From the NCBI GenBank assembly GCA_035275625.1, contig DATEMK010000095.1, positions 1 through 6,669 on the forward strand: 6,669 nt of DNA, read 5' to 3'. Every line of letters begins with the position of its first letter. The first letter of the stretch is position 1. This document shows positions 1 to 6,647 of this stretch, one piece after another. The translations under genes and the position numbers were made by a program. Source of the stretch: DATEMK01 sp035275625 (GTDB lineage: Bacteria > Bacteroidota > Bacteroidia > AKYH767-A > OLB10). The notes below the pieces were generated by a model that had not been told where the DNA came from, did not search any database, and saw nothing but the letters and a program-made list of their open reading frames with translations.

Positions 1-1
1 G

Positions 2-1435
2 GAATTGGGTACTGATCATTTGGATCTTGAATTTTTCAATCCCGTATTAAATGCATGGACCAGTTCACCCATCTGGACTGTATCGCCTACCGGACCGGGC
101 GCTGCCGATACAACATTTACAAGAGTACAAATCACGATTACCAATCCGGATTACTTTCATAAAGGCTTCCGTTTTCGTTTCCGTAACTATGGCTCACGTA
201 CAGGAAATATTGATCACTGGCATATTGATTACGTAACATTAAAAGCTCCACCCAATCTTTCTAATATTAATGATGTGGCCTATGTTACCCCGGGTCATTC
301 TTTATTGGATGGCATGACTGCCATGCCTTACACGCATTATACAAGCGGCACAGCATCTCAATCTTCTTTGATGCGTGATAATTTAACCTGTGTAATGTTT
401 AATAACAATGATAACAATGATAAAATATGCAGGTTTGTTGATAGAATATATGATCCTGCAGGAATAGAAATTTTTTGCAACGGTTGCCCGCAGGGAAGTA
501 ATAACATACAAGTAGATCACCAAAGCCGCTATAATTATAACTTTCCGTTTGCATCATTTACATATCCTTCTTTACTGCAGGCAACGGCAGCTTTTGATGT
601 GGTAAATAATATTGAATCTACTTCCGGTGGCCCCTTAGATGATAATGCAAATAATGATACGATTCATTACCTGCAGAAATTTTATAACTATTATGCCTAT
701 GATGATGGCACTGCTGAATTGGGTTATAACTTAAATGTTGCAGGCGCTCAATTGGCTTATAAGTTTCAACTATATAAAGCGGATGTTCTTCATGCCATTC
801 AATTTTATTTTACCCGGATAGGAGCAAGCGTTACATCTGAGCTTTTTGACATTACAGTATGGGATGCAACGGGTGCCGGTGGTTTACCCGGCAATGTTAT
901 TTGCCAAAAGTTTAACCAGATACCTTCTTATTCAAATATTATTGATGGTTTTGTAACGTACAATTTTCCGACCTGTTCTCAAACCCTTCAGCCGGGAGAT
1001 TATTATGTAGGGTTCATCCAGGCAAATATTACTGGTTTGAATCTTGGCTTTGATGCAAACATTGTTACACCTCCGTCTTTAAAATTATTTAAGACTTCCG
1101 GAAACTGGACACAGTCAGCTTTTCCCGGCTCATGGATGATCCGGCCGGTGTTTTCTCCTTTCCCTTTTAATGTGGGAGAGAATGAAGTTGTTTCTGCAAA
1201 CACGCCTTCTGTTTACCCGAACCCGTCATCTGAAGTTATTCATGTTGATTTTGATTTTAAAGGAAAAGCTTTTGACTATGAATTGTATGACGCTTCGGGA
1301 AGATTGGTTGCGGGCAATAAGCTTTTAAGCAACACCATCAATGTTGAAAAAATCTCCGATGGCTTTTATGTTTTGAGAATTGCCGATGATGAAAAGAAAA
1401 ATATTTTCCAGGAGAAGGTGATTATTCACCATTAA
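2..1435 (+). CDS. Secreted beta-sandwich protein with type IX secretion C-terminal sorting domain (5' end missing)
   Basis: The reading frame is open to the left window edge (codons from base 2), so the gene starts upstream; the TTG at base 5 is probably an internal leucine codon. Residues below are counted from that codon. Residues about 1-80 end in a strand-rich stretch with the motif DHWHIDYVTL (70-79), which I associate with jelly-roll-like modules of Bacteroidota secreted proteins. Residues about 230-385 look like a second beta-sandwich (YAYDDGTAELGY at 230-241, then alternating hydrophobic strands). Residues 403-475 are a classic type A sorting domain: VYPNPSS (403-409), YDASGRLV (428-435), ISDGFYVLRI (450-459) and the terminal EKVIIHH (470-476). 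In that family the domain directs export across the outer membrane by the type IX system and is then usually cleaved, leaving the protein on the surface or released. A CxxC (Cys158, Cys161) and an Asn/Asp-rich run (133-139) lie in the middle. No catalytic motif is visible, so substrate or ligand is unknown. The sorting domain is secure; the module assignments are inference. Confidence 0.9.
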   Translation, partial: ELGTDHLDLEFFNPVLNAWTSSPIWTVSPTGPGAADTTFTRVQITITNPDYFHKGFRFRFRNYGSRTGNIDHWHIDYVTLKAPPNLSNINDVAYVTPGHSLLDGMTAMPYTHYTSGTASQSSLMRDNLTCVMFNNNDNNDKICRFVDRIYDPAGIEIFCNGCPQGSNNIQVDHQSRYNYNFPFASFTYPSLLQATAAFDVVNNIESTSGGPLDDNANNDTIHYLQKFYNYYAYDDGTAELGYNLNVAGAQLAYKFQLYKADVLHAIQFYFTRIGASVTSELFDITVWDATGAGGLPGNVICQKFNQIPSYSNIIDGFVTYNFPTCSQTLQPGDYYVGFIQANITGLNLGFDANIVTPPSLKLFKTSGNWTQSAFPGSWMIRPVFSPFPFNVGENEVVSANTPSVYPNPSSEVIHVDFDFKGKAFDYELYDASGRLVAGNKLLSNTINVEKISDGFYVLRIADDEKKNIFQEKVIIHH

Positions 1436-1462
1436 GTGGAAAAGGTTTTTGACAAGCATTTG

Positions 1463-1957
1463 ATGCCTTTCAATAAAAACCATAAAACACTTTTACTTAC
1501 TATTCTTTCCACTATTTTAATTATCCTCTTATATAGCATTCCGGTTTATAAAAACTGGTTAACAGGTAATATAAACGTTGATAAGAAAATTATTCAGCAA
1601 GTTAAATATATGAATGAAGAAGACCGTAAAAAAATTCGGTTTGGAATGCCGTACATAATATCAAAACAAATTCTTGATTACTTTAATGAAAACAAGATTG
1701 ATATAAACAAGGCTTTAGTTTTGCTCCCGCCTAATGAATTTGTAAAGGAAAAAGGAATAAATTTTTCTGTTCCTGAACCGGTAGTTTTTTATTATTATAC
1801 AGGAATAAAAGCAAAATGGGCTAATAGCATGAATGCAGAAAATGCTAATTTTATTCTTACCGTTAAGAATGACAATCTAAGAATTGAACCTCTTAATAAT
1901 AAGATGGAAATAGATTCAATATTATCAGTATTCAGGCAATATAAAATTACCTTATGA
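1463..1957 (+). CDS. Hypothetical membrane-anchored protein
   Basis: I do not recognise this gene. The ATG at 1463 gives 164 residues starting MPFNKNHK. An in-frame GTG at 1436 would give 173 residues and would abut the previous stop codon with no gap. Neither start has a convincing ribosome binding site; I chose ATG because it leaves a short basic N-terminus directly before the hydrophobic segment. That segment (about residues 18-37 in the longer numbering, roughly TLLLTILSTILIILLYSIPV) looks like one transmembrane helix or uncleaved signal anchor. It is followed by a soluble alpha/beta region of about 130 residues containing ALVLLPPNEFV (93-103) and VPEPVVFYYYTG (112-123). The likely topology is an N-terminal anchor with the rest outside the inner membrane. 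Its position just behind the secreted protein suggests co-transcription, but nothing in the sequence shows a functional link. Coding is supported by the long open frame, the hydrophobicity pattern and the lack of a competing frame. Confidence 0.75.
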   Translation: MPFNKNHKTLLLTILSTILIILLYSIPVYKNWLTGNINVDKKIIQQVKYMNEEDRKKIRFGMPYIISKQILDYFNENKIDINKALVLLPPNEFVKEKGINFSVPEPVVFYYYTGIKAKWANSMNAENANFILTVKNDNLRIEPLNNKMEIDSILSVFRQYKITL

Positions 1958-2075
1958 ACATTGTTTCAGGAAATTAATTTTTGCTTCCTCACAATTATTT
2001 TTATACAATTAAATTTTAGCATTTCAACAATTCAGCAAAAAACAATCACAAACATTTTCTCCCTTCCTTTGCCGA

Positions 2076-3113
2076 ATGACCATTGAGGAAATAGAAATCT
2101 CCGACCAGGAAGATCTTTACGAACATCACCGCATTGTCGTTGACAAAGGACAATCGCTTTTGCGGATTGATAAGTTTTTAATGAACCGGCTGGAAAATGT
2201 TTCGCGCAACAGGATTCAGAATGCAGCAGAGGCCGGAAGTATTTTAGTAAATACCAAACCTGCAAAGTCAAGCTATAAAATAAAACCCGGAGATGTTATT
2301 TCCATAGTTCTTGCACATCCCCCGCGCGAGGTAGAATTGTTTGCTGATAACCTTCCGCTTGAAATTGTTTTTGAAGATCATGATCTCATCATCCTTAATA
2401 AACATGCAGGAATGGTAGTCCATCCCGCTTACGGAAATTACCGGAACACCCTGGTGAATGCCCTCGCATATCATTTCAACCCCGAACTGGAGGGAAAGGC
2501 AATTAAGACAGATAACATTCGTCCGGGATTGGTGCATCGCATTGATAAAAACACATCGGGTCTGATAGTCGTTGCAAAAAATGAAACAGCAATGACGCAT
2601 CTTGCCAAACAGTTTTTTGACCGGACCATTGAACGGAAATATGTGGCTCTGGTTTGGGGTGATTTCAAAGAAGAAACAGGAACCATCACCGGGAACATAG
2701 GACGGAATTTAAGAGACAGAAAAATCATGGATGTTTTTCCTGACGGAGAAAACGGCAAACACGCAGTGACACATTATAAAGTTTTGGAGCGTTTCAATTA
2801 TGTAACCGTGGTTGAATGTAAACTGGAAACCGGGCGAACCCACCAGATACGTGTGCATTTTAAATACATCAAACATCCGTTGTTCAATGACAATGAATAT
2901 GGCGGAGATAAAATTCTGAAAGGAACCACATTTACCAGGTACAAGCAGTTTGTTCAAAATTGCTTTGAATTACTTCCGCGACAGGCGCTTCATGCAAAAT
3001 CACTGGGGTTCATACATCCGCATACAGGAAAAAAAATGTTTTTTGAATCCGCTTTACCCACTGACATGGATCAGGTGATTGAGAAATGGAGAAATTATTC
3101 CGGTTCTGAGTGA
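2076..3113 (+). CDS. rluD: RluD-family 23S rRNA pseudouridine synthase
   Basis: This enzyme isomerises specific uridines in large-subunit rRNA to pseudouridine in the cytoplasm. The 345-residue product has the family order: an N-terminal S4 RNA-binding domain at about 28-80 (LLRIDKFLMNRL, then RNRIQNAAEAGSILVN), followed by the RluA/RluD catalytic domain at about 93-330. The catalytic motif is at 151-165, GLVHRIDKNTSGLIV, with Asp157 as the expected nucleophile. Other hallmarks are ILNKHAGMVVHP (106-117), GRTHQIRVH (253-261) and the C-terminal RQALHAKSLGFIHP (302-315). The presence of an S4 domain and the overall length fit RluD-type enzymes (E. coli RluD is 326 residues) better than RluA, which lacks S4. 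The ATG at 2076 leaves a short acidic extension before S4, common in such proteins. Bacteroidota usually carry several paralogues, so the exact uridines modified cannot be read from the sequence; the family is certain and the symbol is a best match. It stands alone, 118 bases after the previous gene and convergent with the next. Confidence 0.95.
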   Translation: MTIEEIEISDQEDLYEHHRIVVDKGQSLLRIDKFLMNRLENVSRNRIQNAAEAGSILVNTKPAKSSYKIKPGDVISIVLAHPPREVELFADNLPLEIVFEDHDLIILNKHAGMVVHPAYGNYRNTLVNALAYHFNPELEGKAIKTDNIRPGLVHRIDKNTSGLIVVAKNETAMTHLAKQFFDRTIERKYVALVWGDFKEETGTITGNIGRNLRDRKIMDVFPDGENGKHAVTHYKVLERFNYVTVVECKLETGRTHQIRVHFKYIKHPLFNDNEYGGDKILKGTTFTRYKQFVQNCFELLPRQALHAKSLGFIHPHTGKKMFFESALPTDMDQVIEKWRNYSGSE

Positions 3114-3203
3114 TAAAGTTGCAAGTGCTTAAAATCAATTTAATCCTGTGAATTGGTGCCAGACCTGAAATTTTTTAGCAGGTATAAAGACTAATAATGA
3201 ATG

Positions 3204-3228
3204 AAAAAAAACAGTGCTTTACAGCTCT
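3204..3228 (-). terminator. Possible weak terminator of the dehydrogenase gene
   Basis: Read on the - strand, a short stem with the four-base loop GTAA (AG-GCT paired with AGC-CT, one A/A mismatch) overlaps the stop codon and is followed after one G by eight T residues (3211-3204). The stem is only 5 bp, so this is marginal, but it is the only stem plus T tract in the 105-base gap between the two convergent genes. Confidence 0.27.
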
Positions 3229-4160
3229 ATAATCTTCTTTGCTAAGATTTTCGCCATTTTTTCATTCGATTCAAAAGTCCATCCGGCTATGTGGGGTGAT
3301 ACAATGACGCTTTCTGATTTTATAAGATACTGCATCGGTTCGGGAAAATCACCTGGTGAAAAATTTTCAAAAGAAACGCTTTCATATTCGAGCACATCAA
3401 GACAGGCGCCTTTTACTTTCCCGGTTTTTAAGTTCTTTACAAGATCAGCCGTGTTTAGAATTGGTCCTCTTGAAGAGTTGATCACATAAATATTTTTTTT
3501 GAAGCGATTTATGAAATCATCATTCACCAGGTATTTTGTTTCATTCGTTAACGGAATATGGAAGCTGAGAATATCCGTTTCTTCAAAAATATTTTCCATT
3601 GAAACCTGTTGTACAAAAGGATATTTTATGGAATCAACAGCAATGTATTTATCATATGCGATCATCTTTACTTCAAACCCTGAAAGTTTTTTTGCAAAAA
3701 CGCTTCCCGTATTTCCAAAACCGATGATGCCGACTGTTTTTCCCTGCAATTCGACACCGCGGTTTTCTTCTCTTAACCAAATGCCTTTTCTCACTTCACG
3801 ATCTGCTTTGTTAAGATTATTAAAAAGTGACAGCAGCATGCCGGTTGCATGCTCGCCAACAGCATCACGGTTTCCTTCCGGAGAATTAAGGCAGGCAATT
3901 CCTTTTGATGTTGCATATTTCACATCAATATTTTCCATTCCTGCTCCTGCACGGGCAATAAATTTTAAACTCTGAGTCTGTGAAAGAAAATCTTTATCAA
4001 GCTTAAACCGGCTGCGGATAACCACGCCTGTAAAATCATTAATCTTTGAAATAATTTCTTCTTTGCTCCATGCCGTTCCATCTTCGCACACAAATCCATT
4101 CTCCTCAACAATTTTTTTGAAGACGGGATGAATGGAATCTATGATGAGAATCTTTTTCAA
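3219..4160 (-). CDS. NAD-dependent D-2-hydroxyacid dehydrogenase (SerA-like)
   Basis: The 313-residue product belongs to the D-isomer-specific 2-hydroxyacid dehydrogenases, cytoplasmic enzymes that interconvert 2-hydroxy and 2-keto acids with NAD(H). The catalytic domain is split (about 1-98 and 283-313) around a Rossmann domain. The dinucleotide motif GFGNTG is at 147-152, and Asp170 at the end of the next strand predicts NAD rather than NADP. The catalytic triad matches the family: Arg231 in NSSRG, Glu260 five residues after Asp255 in DVLEYE, and His290 in SPHIAGWT. ARAGAGMENID (69-79) is another family signature. It lacks the C-terminal ACT domain of E. coli SerA, so serine feedback through that domain is not expected. 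3-phosphoglycerate is the likeliest substrate, but hydroxypyruvate or glyoxylate reduction remains possible and no serB or serC lies nearby. The start is a TTG: the frame has a stop two codons upstream and no ATG before the first beta strand. The gene follows mgtE in the same direction after a 182-base gap that contains a large inverted repeat. Confidence 0.93.
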   Translation of the reverse strand: MKKILIIDSIHPVFKKIVEENGFVCEDGTAWSKEEIISKINDFTGVVIRSRFKLDKDFLSQTQSLKFIARAGAGMENIDVKYATSKGIACLNSPEGNRDAVGEHATGMLLSLFNNLNKADREVRKGIWLREENRGVELQGKTVGIIGFGNTGSVFAKKLSGFEVKMIAYDKYIAVDSIKYPFVQQVSMENIFEETDILSFHIPLTNETKYLVNDDFINRFKKNIYVINSSRGPILNTADLVKNLKTGKVKGACLDVLEYESVSFENFSPGDFPEPMQYLIKSESVIVSPHIAGWTFESNEKMAKILAKKIIEL

Positions 4161-4215
4161 TGGTCAATCAATTAATAATGCGAACCAGGAGATAAGATTT
4201 ATCATTCATTTTTTA

Positions 4216-4318
4216 AACCTTAGTAGAAAACAATGCTCGTGAAATCATACCCTATTACCTTAAATCGCGGATAAGGTAATAGGGTAAATAATTGTGTTTT
4301 ATCTTTTCTACTAAGGTT
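4216..4318. repeat. Nested 103-base palindrome between mgtE and the dehydrogenase gene
   Basis: The outer arms AACCTTAGTAGAAAA (4216-4230) and TTTTCTACTAAGGTT (4304-4318) are perfect 15-bp complements. The inner arms TACCCTATTACCTTA (4248-4262) and TAAGGTAATAGGGTA (4272-4286) are also perfect over 15 bp, around a 9-base centre AATCGCGGA. Both pairs share one axis (paired positions always sum to 8534), leaving two 17-base arms between the stems that are mostly unpaired. No T tract follows on either strand, which argues against a plain intrinsic terminator. TAA triplets flank a possible 101-bp core (4214-4216 and 4318-4320), as a 3-bp target duplication would, but that short a match in AT-rich DNA is weak. 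It lies 24 bases past the mgtE stop and 55 bases upstream of the dehydrogenase start. A MITE- or REP-like element, or an mRNA-processing or stability hairpin, are the main options. Confidence 0.9.
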
Positions 4319-4342
4319 AATTTCATAACAATATATCCGCAA

Positions 4343-5722
4343 TCATAAGAGTGTTCCACGCAGGAAGAGCGCAGCGAATGTAAAATAAATTGCAATTCCT
4401 GTAATGTCCACCAATGTTGCGATGAAAGGTGCAGACGATGTTGCGGGATCGGCACCAAATTTTTTTATCACTAACGGCAGCATGGACCCCATCAGCGTAC
4501 CCCACATCACTACTCCCATCACTGCACAACCAATAGTAATTCCAATTAAAAGAGAATGCGGTCCGTAAGAATGAAAAATGGAAGACCAGATAATGACCCG
4601 TAAAAAACCGATGATACCCAGCAGCAGCCCGAGAAAAAATCCGGAAACCAATTCTCTCCGCATGATTCTCCACCAGTCGTTTATTGCCACTTCGCCAAGC
4701 GCCATGGCACGAATGATAAGTGTTGCAGCCTGCGAACCTGTATTGCCTCCGCTTGAAACAATCAGCGGAATAAATAATGCAAGCACAAGCGCACGCGAAA
4801 TTTCATTCTCAAAATAGCTCATTGCCGAAGCCGTAAACAATTCACCGATAAAAAGTATGACTAACCAGGGCGCACGCTTCTTTATCATCTGCAGAACAGA
4901 AACATCCATGTAAGGTTCATCCAAAGCTTCCACCGCACCAAACTTCTGGATATCCTCGGTGTCTTCTTCTTCTGCCAGCTGCATCACATCATCAAAAGTT
5001 ACAATTCCAAGCAATGTGCCTGAAGCGTCCGTAACGGGCAAGGCTACCCGATTATATTTTTTAAATACATTGATCGCTGATTCCTCATCATCAGTAACCA
5101 AGAGAGAAATAAATTTTCCGTCAGAAATATCCTTTACTTTCGTGGATGGGCCGGCAAGAAGCAGTTCTCCTACTTTTATGTCATCAATCAATTTTCCTTT
5201 CTCATCAACGATATAAAATATGTCGAGCGTTTCACTTTCCGCACCGTGTTCACGAATATAATCGAGCACTTCTTTAACCGTCCAATCTTTATTCAATGCA
5301 ATATAATCAGGCGTCATCAACCGCCCGATACTGTTTTCAGGATAACCGAGAAGCTTTAATGCAACTGTTCGCTCACTTTGTGTAAGCAACCGCAAATGTT
5401 TGTTAATACCTTCAGCCGAAAGCTCTTCAAGCAAAGCCGTCCGCACATCGGGTGCAATGTCATTAATAAGAAGAGCCACCTGCCGGTGAGGTAAAATATC
5501 GAGCAGCGCTTTTTGATCATTCACATCCAGCAATTCAAAAGTCTGTGAGGCTTTTTCCCGGTCCATGTTACGGAAAAGCAGCAGCTGCATTCCTTCCGGT
5601 AAATCATTTAATAAATGAGCAAGCTCATCGGGAAGCATATTGTAAACAGCCTCCTTGATCCTTTCCTTATCTCCGTTTTGAAGAAGATTAAGCAACCCGT
5701 TATTTTTTTCAACGGTTTCCAT
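4343..5722 (-). CDS. mgtE: MgtE magnesium channel/transporter
   Basis: MgtE moves Mg2+ (and often Co2+) across the inner membrane as a homodimer, with a cytosolic domain that senses Mg2+ and closes the pore when it is plentiful. The 459 residues are near the usual family length and all parts are present: a helical N domain (about 1-130), two CBS domains (about 137-195 and 199-250), an acidic connecting plug helix (about 251-282) and five membrane segments (about 284-304, 311-333, 359-381, 390-415, 430-456). The family signature PLIVSSGGNTGSQAATLI is at 319-336. Near the C-terminus, GADPATSSAPFIATLVDITG (423-442) holds Asp439, which by motif position should be the pore Asp that binds Mg2+ in Thermus MgtE. 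The start is the ATG at 5722, preceded by the A-rich stretch AAACAAAAA with no Shine-Dalgarno sequence. The gap to thyA is too short for a full M-box riboswitch. Inverted repeats lie on both sides of the gene. Confidence 0.97.
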   Translation of the reverse strand: METVEKNNGLLNLLQNGDKERIKEAVYNMLPDELAHLLNDLPEGMQLLLFRNMDREKASQTFELLDVNDQKALLDILPHRQVALLINDIAPDVRTALLEELSAEGINKHLRLLTQSERTVALKLLGYPENSIGRLMTPDYIALNKDWTVKEVLDYIREHGAESETLDIFYIVDEKGKLIDDIKVGELLLAGPSTKVKDISDGKFISLLVTDDEESAINVFKKYNRVALPVTDASGTLLGIVTFDDVMQLAEEEDTEDIQKFGAVEALDEPYMDVSVLQMIKKRAPWLVILFIGELFTASAMSYFENEISRALVLALFIPLIVSSGGNTGSQAATLIIRAMALGEVAINDWWRIMRRELVSGFFLGLLLGIIGFLRVIIWSSIFHSYGPHSLLIGITIGCAVMGVVMWGTLMGSMLPLVIKKFGADPATSSAPFIATLVDITGIAIYFTFAALFLRGTLL

Positions 5723-5759
5723 TTTTTGTTTAGCAGCTACTTTTTTGCAATGAAGATTT

Positions 5760-5835
5760 AAGTTGCCCGGTTATTAAGTTATGGGGTTATTTGAACTGTA
5801 ATTATTAACTCCATAACCCAATAGCCTGATAACTC
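5760..5835. repeat. Inverted repeat built from degenerate 8-bp units, between thyA and mgtE
   Basis: Four consecutive octamers at 5760-5791 (for example CGGTTATT at 5768 and GGGTTATT at 5784) fit the consensus RRGTTATN. After a 12-base spacer, four more at 5804-5835 fit the same consensus on the other strand (for example CATAACCC at 5812 and GATAACTC at 5828). The arms are in register around one axis (paired positions sum to 11595), so the 32-base arms can fold with about 23 Watson-Crick and 3 G-T pairs. The best-paired core is GTTATGGGGTTA (5778-5789) against TAACTCCATAAC (5806-5817). No T tract follows on either strand. It begins 38 bases upstream of the mgtE start and ends 7 bases beyond the thyA stop. 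A dispersed intergenic repeat is the likeliest identity; it would also form a hairpin in any thyA-mgtE transcript. Confidence 0.75.
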
Positions 5836-5842
5836 CATTTGT

Positions 5843-6637
5843 TTAAACAGCCACTGCAGCCTTAATTGCAGGGTGCGGATCATAATTGATTATAGAAAAA
5901 TCTTCAAACTTAAAATCAAAAATATTTTTGATAAGCGGATTCATATTTAATGATGGAAGCTTTCGCGGAGTTCTTGACAACTGCAAATTCACCTGCTCGA
6001 AATGATTGGAATAAATATGTGCGTCTCCAAACGTATGAATAAATTCTCCGGGTTTTAATTTACAAACCTGGCATATCATCATGGTGAGCAAAGCATACGA
6101 TGCAATATTAAAAGGGACACCCAGAAATATATCCGCGCTTCGCTGGTACAACTGGCAGGAAAGCTTTCCGTTCAACACATAAAACTGGAACAATGCATGG
6201 CATGGCGGAAGCTTCATTTTGTCAATATCAGCAGGGTTCCATGCGCTTACAATAAGCCTGCGCGAATCAGGATTTTTTTTGATTTGTTGAATTACATTGC
6301 TGACCTGGTCAATGGTTTTCCCACCAGGAGTTGCCCATGAACGCCATTGCTGACCATACACCGGGCCTAAATTTCCATCCTCATCAGCCCATTCATTCCA
6401 GATGTTCACACCTTTTTCTTTCAGGTATTGAATGTTTGTATCTCCTTTTAAAAACCAAAGCAGCTCATGGATGATTGATTTGGTGTGCAATTTTTTTGTG
6501 GTGAGTAAAGGAAAGCCTTTGCTCAAATCAAAACGCACCTGGTATCCGAACACACTTCGCGTACCTGTTCCTGTACGGTCGTTTTTATCCGTACCGTTTT
6601 CCATTACATGTTTTAAAAGATCCAGGTATTGCTTCAT
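5843..6637 (-). CDS. thyA: Thymidylate synthase
   Basis: ThyA methylates dUMP to dTMP using 5,10-methylenetetrahydrofolate, releasing dihydrofolate; it is the cytoplasmic, dimeric step that supplies thymidine for DNA. The 264-residue product has the same length as the E. coli enzyme, and its key residues fall at the same numbers: Arg21, Trp80, Arg126-Arg127 (contributed to the partner's active site), the nucleophile Cys146 in LPPCHALFQFY, Arg166-Ser167, Asp169, Asn177 in GVPFNIASY, and His207 and Tyr209 in GDAHIYSNH. The protein is intact and should be active. The ATG at 6637 gives the standard N-terminus MKQYLDLLKHVMENG. No Shine-Dalgarno sequence precedes it; the 32 bases visible upstream carry a short ACGAAT repeat. 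In many bacteria the dihydrofolate reductase gene follows thyA, but here the next gene downstream is mgtE, so any dfrA would have to lie outside the window. Confidence 0.99.
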   Translation of the reverse strand: MKQYLDLLKHVMENGTDKNDRTGTGTRSVFGYQVRFDLSKGFPLLTTKKLHTKSIIHELLWFLKGDTNIQYLKEKGVNIWNEWADEDGNLGPVYGQQWRSWATPGGKTIDQVSNVIQQIKKNPDSRRLIVSAWNPADIDKMKLPPCHALFQFYVLNGKLSCQLYQRSADIFLGVPFNIASYALLTMMICQVCKLKPGEFIHTFGDAHIYSNHFEQVNLQLSRTPRKLPSLNMNPLIKNIFDFKFEDFSIINYDPHPAIKAAVAV

Positions 6638-6647
6638 GTTGTCATCA

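Noticed and set aside
402..419. Tandem 9-base repeat ATAACAATG inside the secreted protein gene
   Set aside because: Only two copies, in frame, encoding part of an Asn/Asp-rich loop; a small local duplication with no sign of phase variation since the unit is a multiple of three.
1981..2017. Bacteroidota-type promoter for the pseudouridine synthase gene (TTG at 1981, TAAATTTT at 2010 against TAnnTTTG)
   Set aside because: The -7-like box fits 7 of 8 positions, but the 26-base spacing to TTG is longer than expected and such boxes are common in AT-rich DNA, so it is not reported as a feature.
3163..3183. Short hairpin ACCTG/CAGGT between the convergent genes as a terminator
   Set aside because: The stem is only 5 bp with an 11-base loop, and the T run is in the loop, not after the stem.
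3499..3975. 158-codon open frame on the + strand opposite the dehydrogenase gene
   Set aside because: It lies entirely antisense to a gene with an intact catalytic triad and NAD motif; its translation shows no recognisable domain and looks like a shadow frame.
4323..4673. 116-codon - strand frame overlapping the end of mgtE
   Set aside because: It is an alternative frame of mgtE, whose last membrane segments and pore motif are clearly encoded in the main frame.
5723..5842. M-box (Mg2+) riboswitch upstream of mgtE
   Set aside because: The gap is 120 bases and most of it is taken by the octamer inverted repeat; a full M-box is longer and none of its conserved helices is recognisable.
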